Below are positions 1 through 9,424 of a stretch of 64,000 nucleotides of DNA, one piece after another. The notes beneath the pieces are model-generated. The model searched no databases, was not told the origin of the DNA, and was given only the letters and a program-made list of their open reading frames with translations. The stretch's first letter is position 1. Each line of letters starts with the position of its first letter. Origin of the DNA: Lamellibrachia satsuma (taxonomy: Eukaryota > Annelida > Polychaeta > Sabellida > Siboglinidae). Both the position numbers and the translations under genes were made by a program. The DNA lies in NCBI GenBank assembly GCA_033239005.1, contig BSQZ01000005.1:14310001-14374000 (forward strand), in the 5' to 3' direction.

Positions 1-23
1 CGACGCCATCTAATCCAATTAAA

Positions 24-28
24 AGATC
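24..28. repeat. Target-site duplication of the gypsy element, left copy
   Basis: AGATC directly before the left LTR matches 5,130-5,134 directly after the right LTR. Five bases is the usual size for Ty3/gypsy integrases. Confidence 0.9.
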
Positions 29-193
29 TGTGATGAGAAGTTGTTTATGTGCCTCATAATGTAGAAACTCAGTCAAACACATTTAGCTACAGGCAAACGT
101 GCCATTAGTTTTATAAGCGGAAAACTGAACAACGCCGGGGACGGCTTCTTATCTTTGCTTAACAGGGAGCGCTCAATATTAGATATTGTTACA
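29..193 (-). repeat. 3' LTR of the gypsy element
   Basis: This 165-bp direct repeat of 4,965-5,129 starts TG and ends CA on either strand. It is short for a gypsy LTR. On the minus strand it should carry promoter and polyadenylation signals, but I could not pick out a convincing TATA box by eye. Confidence 0.95.
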
Positions 194-208
194 TCCCCCC
201 TGTTCTAC
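194..208 (-). other. Polypurine tract
   Basis: On the minus strand a purine-rich run ending in six G and one A lies immediately upstream of the 3' LTR, where plus-strand DNA synthesis is primed in LTR retrotransposons. The position and base composition are visible; the role follows from the family. Confidence 0.8.
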
Positions 209-572
209 AAGCAGTGTCCTACACCAAAGTTTACTATAGCTAGAGCTTCATAATATTAAGATAACTACCAGCTACTTTAACCGTGAACGTAATATAACTG
301 CATCACAATACTTATGCTAACACTAAACAACTTGATAACACATTCTACTTTACACTAGCAGAACAACTACTAACATAGCACTCCAATTAAGAAAACAGCA
401 CTTGACATTGGTAAAATTGGAGAACACACAAGTACAAGCTAATATTTACCACAGTAACAAGTGAGTATACGGACATAGCATGTTCAACATCTTACATTTT
501 CATCACTCAAATGTCATCAATGTTCCTATGTCATCAAGTGTTCATTTAGACACATTATAGTCCTTGTATTGT
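209..572 (-). other. Untranslated 3' part of the gypsy element
   Basis: This AT-rich stretch lies between the end of the integrase reading frame and the polypurine tract. Every frame is interrupted and nothing resembles an envelope protein. Confidence 0.6.
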
Positions 573-1493
573 TCATTTAGACACAACATATTCCGTGTAT
601 CTTCTGGGTAACTTGGATTTGTTGATTCTCTGAGATCTTCTCGGTGTAGTTTGTAGTACCGGAGTCGGTACCTCTTTCTGGTTGCCCTGTTGTTGTTGTT
701 GTTGTTCAACTGGCGTGGTGGGCCGAATAAGCTCAACTGGAGTGATTGGAGAACCATCATGAGATAGTGTAACCCTAGGCTGATCAGCTAACATATGAGG
801 TGGTGCTTCATGCGTCTTCCTTAGGTGTACACGGTTACGCCTGTACACTGTTCCATCACTATCCTCGCCTCATATGATCTCTCATCCAGTCTTCCTAGCA
901 CTTTCGCTTTCTTCCACGACTTGACTCCAAGCTTGAACGGTTTCATTCTGACAGTGTCACCTTGGTGTAGATTTGGGAGGTCTTTGGCAGACCTGTTATA
1001 GTACTTGGCTTGATGGTGTTGCATCCTTTTCAGCATGTCGGTTTCCTGTTGCAGTACAGTCGATCGCGACTCGAGGAGACTTTGAGCTGTTGGAATGATG
1101 GTTTTCGTCCGCCTACCAAGTAGCCTCTGAGCAGGGCTGCTATCCATTCCTTGAGTCGGGGTATTGCGGATGTTCAGCAATGCCAAGTACTGGTCCTCAC
1201 CAGCTTTTCGTGCTTTCTTGATCATCTTCTTTGCAGCTTTCACTGAAGATTCCACTTTACCGTTTGAGCGACTGTGGTGTGGAGAGGTTGTCACATGTTC
1301 GAAACCCCATGTCCTACTGAAATTAGCAAATTCATCTGATATCAGCTGGGGACCGTTGTCACTAATGACAGTGTCGGGAATCCCCATCCTAGCAAAGTGA
1401 GCTTTGAGTTTGGTAATGACCGCCTTGGATCCGGTGGTTGCAAGGCAATCAATCTCCCAAAAGTTTTATCTATAGTCAGTTGTGACTAGGTAA
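573..1493 (-). pseudogene. Integrase core and C-terminal part of gypsy pol, broken
   Basis: Integrase inserts the cDNA into the host chromosome. The minus-strand frame shows the first catalytic aspartate in a TTDY context near 1,475, then a stop codon near 1,467, the second aspartate in SDNGPQ near 1,360 and the glutamate in NGKVES, giving the D,D-35-E arrangement of retroviral-type integrases. The frame continues through a basic region to about 850, where it shifts, and finishes at 573 in a glutamine-run and RRSQR-rich tail. The stop and the shift make this copy inactive. It continues from the zinc-binding part at 1,494-1,952. Confidence 0.9.
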
Positions 1494-1952
1494 TCATTTT
1501 CGTGATAGGAGAACACCACCGACCTTCTGCCATGGTCGATCAGGCACCTCATGGCTCATTAGAGTTTCCTTGGTCTGAGAACATTCGAACTCACGACAGG
1601 TTTCACATGTTTGGATGTATTCTTTGATTTCTCCGTTCATGCCAGGCCAGTACACTGACTCTCTTGCTCTTCTTAAACATCCTTCAACGCCAACATGGCC
1701 TAGGTGAATGTCCTTCTTGATCTGTGACCTCATGGTGTGCGGAATCACGAGTCTTTCATCCCGGAACACCAAGCCATCTGCGACAGCCAACTCATCTCTA
1801 AAGTTGTAGTAGGGTACAGCAGGTGGCGGCACATTTGACTTATCAGGCCAGCCATGCTGTATGACAGCTTTCAGCACTTGTAGCGTGGAGTCTTGCTCAG
1901 TTGCATTAAGAATGTTTTGAATAGCATCCTCTCTCATGGGTAGATAGTTCAC
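1494..1952 (-). pseudogene. Integrase N-terminal zinc-binding (H2C2) part
   Basis: The minus-strand frame contains HLGHVGVEGC, then a YWPGM motif and TCETCREF, the His-His-Cys-Cys finger typical of gypsy integrases. It is in a different frame from the RNase H segment upstream (1,949-2,944) and from the integrase core downstream, so it sits between two frame breaks. The upstream break coincides with a 23-bp tandem duplication at 2,001-2,046. Confidence 0.9.
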
Positions 1953-4069
1953 AGCGTGGATAGCTTCGAATTCAGTGGTAGGTTGTTTCTTTCCAGCAGG
2001 TAGGAAGGCACGTGACAGGGTGGTAGGAAGGCACGTGACAGGGTGTCAGCAAGATACATCTTCTTGCCTTCCAAGTACTTGACATCAATGTCGTATGCTA
2101 GAGCACGTAACAGCATGCCTTGTAGACGCTTGGGTACTCTGTCTAGAGGTTTCTTGGTTATAGCCTCAAGTGGCTTGTGATCACTGTAGATGAGGACGGG
2201 ACGACCATAGGTAAACTGATGCCACTTCTCAAGAGCAAAGACGACTGCCAGCATCTCTTTCTCTATAATGGCATACCTGGTTTCCGCGTCCGTCAAAGCA
2301 CGACTGGCATAGGCGATTGGTCTGCCATCCTGGAGCAGAGCACTACCCAGGCCATAGTTGCTAGCATCACACTGAATGACCAGTTGTTTACTCGGGTCAA
2401 AGTAAACCAGAGTGGGTGCCTCAGCCAGGAGTTGTTTGAGTCTTGTGAAGGCTTGCTCCTGCGCATCACTCCACATCCACTCAACATCATGCTGAGCTAG
2501 AGCAGCAATGGGACGGAAGACATCAGTCAGCTTAGGTACGTATCTCGCCAGGTAGGTTACTGTGCCTCTTAGTCTCTCTACAGCTTCCTTGTCACCAGGT
2601 CTCTCCATCTTCAGAACAGCTTCGACATTGGACGGGTCGGGTTTCAGACCATCAGCTGTGACCACATGGCCTAGGAACGGGATCTCATCGACATTGAAGC
2701 GACACTTCTCAAGATTGAGTTTGATCCCATGCTCCATACATCTTTGGAGAAGCCTTTGGACCTTGATACAGAGATCAGAGTCATAAGATCCATGGATGAT
2801 GATATCATCAGCAACACAGTGCACGTTATACAGCCCTTCCAGTGCTTGTTGCTTCTGGAAGATTTCACTGCTGACTTTCAAGCCGAAAGGTAGTCGACGC
2901 CAACGATAACGTCCAAACGGTGTTGCAAATGTGGTTAGCAGGCTTTATTCATCATCCAGTTCGCAGTGTAGATAGCCTTGCTGCCGGTCACATACAGCAA
3001 ACTTCTTGGAGTTCACAAGCTTTGGTAGAATGTCATCTAACACAGGCAGTTTGTAGTGTTCACGTTTTAGAGCTAGGTTGAGAGGTCTGGGATCAATGCA
3101 GATCCTTACAGCCCTTGAGCGCTTCTTAGCCACATACATTTGGTTCACCCAGTCAGTGGGTTGATCCACTTTGACTATAACACCAGTGTGTTCTAGTCGG
3201 TCTAGCTCATCTTTCACGGAACTGTTCAGTGATTCTGGTAGGATTTTGCCACCAGGAAGGGATCCAAGTTTACCATCAAACACGTCAGGATAGTCTTTAA
3301 CACTAAGAGTACGAGTAGTGCTAGATCCAGATACTGCAGATACCATTTCAAAGTTCTCATAGTTCACTGTGATGAGCTTCATGCGTTCAGCAGCCTTACG
3401 ACTGAGTAGTGGAGTCAGTTCGTCACCACCCACTATGACATAGTCCACGTTGAACTTGTCTCCAGTAGCAGGATTCACAGTTTTAGCACGGCACTTGCCA
3501 AGAGCTTCGGTCTTCATATTGTTCCACATCTTTAGAGTGACGGATTCTGGGCGGATATCCCTATCCTCCACATATTTCTTGGGTAGTATATTGACAGTGG
3601 ACCCGCAGTCAATTTGCATTTCCACAGACTGCTTTCTGATCAGCATGTGACAGAAGATGGGTCCATGATCATCCGAGCTGAGGGTGTGGACACCAGCAGT
3701 TACTGAACTAATGTCACCATAACTAGTAGATGAGCTGTCGGAGTCACAGTCATTCTGTACACCATGTACAGTCTTTGAGCATTGTGTGGAGCTTCGGAAG
3801 TGATTGCGGCCCTTGCATGCATCGCAAGTTTTACCCCATGCAGGGCAGAGTTCCTTTTTCATTACATGTGTTCTATTGCAGAATTTACATTTTCTTGAAC
3901 AGCCTCGCTGACCCAAGGTCTTGTTGTGATTGTTGCTTTCCGCACTCCTCCGTGGTGTACGTCCCCATGTAGCCTTTGTGTGGGTTTTCGGTTTTGGCTT
4001 TCTCCCAGGTGAATGACTGGTAACAGCACGTACAGAGGCTTCGTCATCTCCAATAGAACGTAGTTGAGA
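1949..4069 (-). pseudogene. Gypsy pol: nucleocapsid, protease, reverse transcriptase and RNase H
   Basis: Read from 4,069 down on the minus strand this is one frame with one internal stop at 2,945. It begins with a basic linker and a zinc-knuckle-like CKFC...H...C / CDAC region (about 3,880-3,780). The protease follows, with an unusual active site DCGST (about 3,610) in place of DTGA. Reverse transcriptase runs from about 3,200 to 2,550 with VADD in place of the common YxDD motif at about 2,800. RNase H follows at about 2,400-2,050 with CDASNYGLG, E in IIEKEMLA and SDHKPLE. The protein would replicate the element RNA in cytoplasmic particles. The frame is the same as gag, separated from it by a single TAA. 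Confidence 0.92.
2001..2046. repeat. 23-bp tandem duplication that breaks the pol frame
   Basis: The block starting TAGGAAGGCACGTGACAGGG is present twice in a row (2,001-2,023 and 2,024-2,046). Twenty-three is not divisible by three, so the duplication by itself shifts the reading frame at the end of RNase H. It looks like a replication-slippage event in this copy. Confidence 0.85.
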
Positions 4070-4609
4070 TTATGCGGCCTGAGCACGTCGACAGAGGTCG
4101 ATGCATGAAGTAAGAGTCAGAGCCGACTCTTGAAGCAGACGTTTCCTTGTGGCATTGTCAGTAATGCCAAGCACGATGCGGTCTCTCAGTAGACTGTCTC
4201 GCATGCAGTCACAAAAGTTACAAGCCTTTGATAGGGTGCGTAGTGCAGCAACGTAATCTTCAACAGATTCAGTAGCACCTTGGTTGCGGTTGTTGAACAC
4301 GTAGCGCTCATATGTCTCATTAGTCGTTCCCACAAAATGAGCATCGAAACCAGCAATGACATCATTCAGTGTATGCTGATCAGGAAAACACATGCCATTA
4401 TACAGTGTCAGCGCTTCTGGACCAATGGTGTGCAGGAATAATGCACGCTGATATTCATCAGTTTGAATGTTTAACTTTGCAACAATAGTGTAATTCTGCC
4501 ACATCTGTTTGAACAGTTTCCATTCACCAGCACCGCATCTAGTGTTAAGTGGTGCTGGGGGGTTAACCCTGGCAAGTAAAGCTGGATTTTGAACGTTTTG
4601 GTGTGCCAT
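4070..4609 (-). CDS. Gypsy Gag capsid-like protein
   Basis: This is an open frame of 179 codons starting with MAHQNVQNP and ending QAA-stop. It has the all-helical look of gypsy Gag: a WKLFKQMW segment, ALFLHTIGPEAL and the SVEDYVAALRTLSKAC stretch common to retrotransposon capsids. It should form the particle that packages element RNA. The stop lies in the same frame as the downstream nucleocapsid region, so it may be a decay mutation rather than a true gene end. The start is the first ATG after a T-rich leader. Confidence 0.85.
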   Translation of the reverse strand: MAHQNVQNPALLARVNPPAPLNTRCGAGEWKLFKQMWQNYTIVAKLNIQTDEYQRALFLHTIGPEALTLYNGMCFPDQHTLNDVIAGFDAHFVGTTNETYERYVFNNRNQGATESVEDYVAALRTLSKACNFCDCMRDSLLRDRIVLGITDNATRKRLLQESALTLTSCIDLCRRAQAA

Positions 4610-4946
4610 ATTTTTATTTATTTTTTTTTTTTAAAGCGTCAGTGCGTAGCGGGTTCACGAACTTGAGCCACACTACGGTTCATAGCAGCACACACAGGAA
4701 TAATACTACACGGCATCTAGCCAGCAGTAGAAATTGTCAAAACAGTGTACTGTCCCACTTTCAGTTGCGCGTCTGGACACGGTCACTCACCGTTAAACTC
4801 GTTCAGTCTCAGCGCCAACGGAAAGGCCGACGGCACATGGCGCGCTTAGATCGAGCAGTGCCAGCAGCACCGCCACTAACAGTTCGACGCAGCACAATAT
4901 CACGACAGAACGTGAGATTGTCAGGCTCGAGAGGCACTGGTTCGAC
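4610..4946 (-). other. Gypsy 5' leader
   Basis: Untranslated stretch between primer site and gag start on the minus strand. A run of T on the plus strand at 4,619-4,632 appears as an A-rich tract just before the gag ATG. Reading frames here lack family resemblance. Confidence 0.6.
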
Positions 4947-4964
4947 TGTTCCCTGTTGCCACCA
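4947..4964 (-). other. Primer binding site
   Basis: On the minus strand TGGTGGCAACAGGGAACA abuts the 5' LTR with no gap and begins TGG, the complement of a tRNA CCA end. I could not assign the primer tRNA by eye; it does not match the tRNA-Pro or tRNA-Leu genes in this window. Confidence 0.75.
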
Positions 4965-5129
4965 TGTGATGAGAAGTTGTTTATGTGCCTCATAATGTAG
5001 AAACTCAGTCAAACACATTTAGTTACAGGCAAACGTGCCATTAGTTTTATAAGCGGAAAACTGAACAACGCCGGGGACGGCTTCTTATCTTTGCTTAACA
5101 GGGAGCGCTCAATATTAGATATTGTTACA
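4965..5129 (-). promoter_or_regulatory. 5' LTR of the gypsy element
   Basis: Second LTR copy, directly repeated with 29-193 apart from one base. For a minus-strand element this right-hand LTR is the transcription start side. Confidence 0.95.
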
Positions 5130-5134
5130 AGATC
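5130..5134. repeat. Target-site duplication of the gypsy element, right copy
   Basis: AGATC, matching 24-28. Confidence 0.9.
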
Positions 5135-5315
5135 GATGTCACCGCGCGTGATCTTACTATACCAGAAAAAAGGCAGTTAATTATAACACCTTTATCATTT
5201 ATAACTGAAGTAGTGTCTTACAATAGTGTACTGTACGTCGTAGATGTATAGTGTTTATGAAGCAGTTTCAACAACAACATAACTAACCTTTGAGCAGAGG
5301 CATATTTAAGAAGGT
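5135..5315. other. Unit-type spacer, reverse of sequence near 60,450-60,550
   Basis: The stretch from GATGTCACCGCGCGTGATC onward is an inverted copy of sequence at about 60,420-60,550 and a diverged relative of 19,690-19,850. Joined across the gypsy insertion to bases 1-28 it continues the same homology, so the retrotransposon landed inside a unit copy. No gene is visible. Confidence 0.7.
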
Positions 5316-5387
5316 GGCTCGTTGGTCTAGGGGTATGATTCTCGCTTTGGGTGCGAGAGTTCCCGGGTTCAAATTGCGGACAAGACC
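5316..5387 (+). pseudogene. tRNA-Pro(UGG)-like, degenerate
   Basis: Seventy-two bases with a good D arm and anticodon arm (loop TTTGGGT, anticodon TGG). The acceptor has two mismatches (ACAAGAC opposite GGCTCGT) and the T stem has a G-G pair. It is the unsplit counterpart of the interrupted tRNA-Pro at 24,164 and 43,394, which carry the same GCGG change in the T arm. Confidence 0.8.
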
Positions 5388-7060
5388 GTGTTTTTCGTGA
5401 CTGCACAATCGTTCTTTTAGCTGACCTTGCAGTTTATGTATGGATATATCTATATATACGTCGATGCATATAACTATATATTACTAATGTGCATGTAGGT
5501 ATCCGTGTATGTGTCATACTTTTCTTGAAATTAATGTACATTTGAACTTCGATATGAAGATGTTGGCGTAAGCATTTGACCGAATTTGCAGGCATTCAAA
5601 CATTTGACTTAATTATATTCTGCAGTGAAAAGGTAGGTGCTTTGATGTTCAAGTATGGTAGCCAGGAATTTCTTGAAGCAGGCGACGTGTAGGCAATGAC
5701 CAACAATTTTACATATTTCCATCAAAGTAAAAAAAATTAGCAATCATAAACAGTAGATGCCTGTTAAATTTATTCTTTGTTTAGATCAGGGTCCAATGAT
5801 CAACTCCTCTATTTTATTTATAGCTCGGTTCTAAGCAGTTTAACCAACATTTTTAGCACGGTAATTCTTGATCACATTTAAAATTTCAAATTCAAATACA
5901 TAAACTTCTAATTTTGCATTCGCATAGATGTAAACATTTACATTATAATGCAGTTACGTACATTTGCACTTGAATGGTGTAATTCGCATGCATTTAAATG
6001 CGCTTGCGACTATTTTTGCTATTTGACATATTAATAACAGTATTGTTAGCAATGCAGTTCAATTAGAAATAATAGTTAAATGAGTATATCGTTTACTGAC
6101 AGATGAAGTGCGGAGTACAGACACCCTATACTCTATAATTGTTTGGCTATCTGGTCTTTGTCTATAAAGAGATTGGCGATACAATTGTTCTCCTTATTTT
6201 ATCTCAGCGTAGAAACGTTTTCGCTTTATTATACATTGAAAATACCTTATTTGTTCTACAAGATTAAATTCAAGTTGTTTAACCCGTAACTCCACAAGTA
6301 ACATATTGATCTTTCTAAACTCGGTTGAACCAATTTGTGTCCTAGCTGGTTCATTTGTTTTGTGTACACTGTAGCCTAGATTTGTATTTCATGGTTAGAC
6401 TGTAGAACCACGATGAGCTGGCATAGTGAAAGAGACATTAGTCCGGCAGTCTAACGCCCTTTTGAAGATGGACCGCTCATTAAGGTCTGCACGATGTTTC
6501 TGTTTTGCATTTTTGTGACCTTCTAACCTTCTAGGTCAATAACTCGACGGATGCCACCCTGGCACCCTCGAGCGTTTTTTGTATAAACCCTTTAATATGC
6601 AAATTAGTCATCGTCATTAAAATATATACTACTTTCCTACATATCTTGAATAATTCACTGTAAACATCCCAGCAATCAAAATGAGGTGTCCAAACACATG
6701 TTTTCAGGGTATCTGGTTATGATTACGTCAATGAACAAATTATTGTATGCAATTTGTCGCATGAATATGCAAATTAGGTCTGACCACTTTAACCTCATGA
6801 TCTTCCTTGATATCTCCTCAAGAAATCGCCTCAACCTATCAAACGGGGTTTCTTAATCCATTTTTGGGGGTCGCTAATTTCAACTATGCTAGATAGAAGA
6901 TTTTATATAAATTTAACGCATAGATATGCAAATCATCAGACACTGTTCTGTAGTGACGAAGATTTCTGTAGTGAGGCGTAGACGGTATAATGTCACAATG
7001 GCAGACGAAGGGTAAAAACGAGGTGGTTGGTAGGGTAAAGACAGACGTGATGTATTCATC
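5388..7060. repeat. AT-rich unit segment, copy 1
   Basis: Non-coding sequence shared nearly base for base with 27,123-28,529 and 46,289-48,013, and found inverted in part at 59,640-60,370. Copy 2 lacks about 220 bp corresponding to roughly 6,360-6,580 that copies 1 and 3 retain. No ORF, RNA gene or regulatory motif could be supported. Confidence 0.8.
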
Positions 7061-9004
7061 ATGATGGTGTTCGTCCGGGCTGAACGCGAAGGTAACCGAC
7101 TGTTGCATCTTTGAGCTGTGACAGACCTGCTCCCATACTTCTTCGCCGCCGGACACCAACATACGCTAGATATGGGCTGTACTACCTTCGCTCGATGGAG
7201 AGGCTCCACGGCGACATTCGTGACAGATTCATGATGGGAGAACATGTAATGCGACACAAGAAAGGTTTATGGAATGGTATCTGGTTGGATATGTACATGG
7301 ATAGTCAACTTTCACGCGCTACGGTTATGGCCCACGTGGAGTCGTTGCAATTAAGATGAAACCATCTGCACTGAAGAAATGGGCCTACAAAATGACAAGT
7401 GTAGTCAGAATTTCCATGACCTTACAGATACGTGGGAGGGTCACGCGGTAACAGAGGTGACTACCACAAGGAAGAGAAGCCATCGGATGAGGAGGACAGA
7501 AAAAATATAAGAGAAATGCTTCAATCCTGCATCGATCCTCTCGATCCGGCAGATCATCTGGATAGGGTCATCAACATTGTCACTGGCAGACTTGGGCCAG
7601 AGAAGGTGAATGGACCAAATGCGGTCGTAATGGGAAGAACCCAGATGCGTTCCTATGAAGAAAGCTTGCCAGAGGGATTCAATGTTACGTTGTCTAAAGA
7701 GATAGTGACCACGGCAGTGACACGGAAAGTCTTGCGAGTGGGAGTTACTGCAGTATGCAGTGTAAATCTAATCTACTCGAGGGTGATAGGAATGCAACAA
7801 TCTCGCTCAGTGACGTTCTACAGTATGAGCTTGGACCGGTGCCGGCATCAGTGTGTGCAGATAATGGAGAGACGAGAATAGCAAAGACAAAGGCGACATT
7901 ATAGAAGAATCTCCAGGTAGAAACCTCACCGAGGCATCACTGATGGCTGTGCGATCCTCTGGGTCATTCACTGGCCTAACAGGGAACTGTGCGAGAATGT
8001 GTGGACAGTTTCACTAGTTTCATCTTTGGGAAGGTTGAAAGTCTGATATATATAATTGGTATTCGACAGATACCACGATTTTAACACCAAGAGTGGAAAA
8101 CGATTAGCTAGAGCTTGCCAACAGACTTGCAAACGCCACAAGCTGAGTCTGCAGACCCCGCTGCCACTCCAGAACGTTGTTCTTACTATGGCCGAAAGCA
8201 AGATTCAGCTGATTGAAATAATTCGTCATCATTTGATCGCGGTAAGTCAATAATGAAAGCCGACCAGTCACAGACTTGTTGTTACAAGCGAGGAATCTTC
8301 ACCGACGGAGATTCACCGAGGGTTGCAAAGGCGTCGTGACGATCTGAGGACGACACACGAAGAGGCAGATGTCATAGTGATTCTGCAAGTGGCTAATGTT
8401 GACAACGACATAGTGGAAAGTACCAAAGTCCTTTGAGATGATACATATGTATTGATCTTGCTTGTGTATCACTTCAGTGAACTTCAACTTCAACGCATTC
8501 TGACAATGAAAAGCACAAGTTCAGGGCGAGCTCTGATAGATACTGGGGCCACTGCAAAAAAACATAAAGGAATCATCAGATAACTGCCAGTTGCACACGC
8601 TCTCTCTGGATGCGACACAGTTGCGCAGTTGTGGGACAGAGGTAAAGTCACTGCTATAAAGACGCGAAAAGCTGGCCACTCTCTTTGCAAACTTGGTGAG
8701 TTTGATGTGTGTATCGACGAGGTGGTTGCTGAGGCCACTGGGTTTATCGCTGCGTGTTATGGAAGCAAAGAAAGAAACACCATGTCTGATGTTTGCAAAG
8801 ATATGTGGACTACAAAGTCCACATGTAATTCCGGTTATGTTGCCGCATAAGGTCGCCCTTGCACCCTCTGAAATCTTAGAGATGATTCGCTGTGGATGTT
8901 TCTCAGACAAGCCGTACTACACAACGCAATGTCAGTGCACAGCTGGATCAGGGAAGACTCCGTTGTCCGTGTATACTCTTCCAAAGAAAGGCTGTTTGTC
9001 TTGA
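7061..9004 (+). pseudogene. PIN/XPG-nuclease-like protein with CXC motif, pseudogene copy 1
   Basis: The fragments, read across several frames, follow an invertebrate family of uncharacterised proteins that I recognise by motif. They are FVRAEREGN and LLPYFFAAGH (7,065-7,160), YARYGLYYLRSME, a KPSALKKWA block (about 7,350), then IDPLDPADHLD...NIVTGRLGPEKV and NLIYSRVIGMQQS (7,530-7,800). A nuclease-like part follows (DRYHDFNTKSG about 8,062, VVLTMAESKIQLIEIIRHHL, THEEAD, AHALSGCDTVAQLWDRGK about 8,600). Last is EILEMIRCGCF with further CxC cysteines (8,870-8,940), resembling a tesmin/TSO1 CXC domain. Several frameshifts and stops mean it cannot be translated. Whether the family is a host gene or transposon cargo is unclear. 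Confidence 0.75.
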
Positions 9005-9009
9005 CAATA

Positions 9010-9424
9010 CCCACCCACTCAGTCCTCGTCATGCCGCAAGTGGCACATAAGACTTCCACAAGAGAGCGCCACTGCTGCCGGTTTGCGGCCTGTCTGGTGA
9101 TGGTTTCCCAGGTCAGTCCACATGCCTTCAACTCTTTCTCCATGGTTCTTCGCCAGGTCTCCTTGGGACGACCTCTTTTGCGCTTCCCATCCGGTGTCCA
9201 GCGTAGGGCTATTCTGGGCAGCGCATCTTGTTGCATTCGACACATGTTATTTTGCTATTTTGCTCCCCAGGTATGTGAAATCGTTCACTTCATCTATGTC
9301 ACTGTTATTTACGGGTGACTGGGTCGTTTGACTTGTGATTCATTTTCATCAGCTTTGTTTTGCTGGTGTTCGCTTTCAGACCCAACTTCTGTGCTGTCTC
9401 TGTCTTCTCTTGCATGTCTCTCTG
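9010..9424 (-). mobile_element. LINE fragment, 3' end of ORF2, copy 1
   Basis: The minus strand reads GKRKRGRPKETWRRTMEKEL and AANRQQWRSLVEVLCA, the C-terminal tail typical of non-LTR retrotransposon endonuclease-reverse transcriptases. A piece of the reverse transcriptase reading KANTSKTKLMKMN lies near 9,340-9,400. Compared with copy 2 (30,495-31,235) about 330 bp are missing at 9,250. Its outer end joins the CXC exon on one side and a gypsy fragment on the other. Confidence 0.85.

Larger units (their letters stand above)
29..5129 (-). mobile_element. Ty3/gypsy LTR retrotransposon, complete but inactivated
   Basis: A 5.1-kb element on the minus strand with two 165-bp LTRs, a primer binding site next to the right LTR, a purine tract next to the left LTR and gag, protease, reverse transcriptase, RNase H and integrase in Ty3/gypsy order. 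It is flanked by the 5-bp duplication AGATC (24-28 and 5,130-5,134). Coding is broken by at least three in-frame stops (about 4,070, 2,945 and 1,467) and at least three frame changes. The LTRs differ at one visible position only (C at 86 versus T in the right copy). An unoccupied version of the insertion site is visible in reverse orientation near 60,540-60,560. No envelope gene was seen. Confidence 0.95.

Noticed and set aside
209..848. Envelope gene of an errantivirus-like element
   Set aside because: The only frames here are the integrase tail and short unrelated ones; no signal peptide, cleavage site or membrane segment is visible.
4603..5018. Frames across the gypsy leader and LTR (both strands)
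   Set aside because: They run through the primer binding site and LTR and have no similarity to Gag or other proteins.
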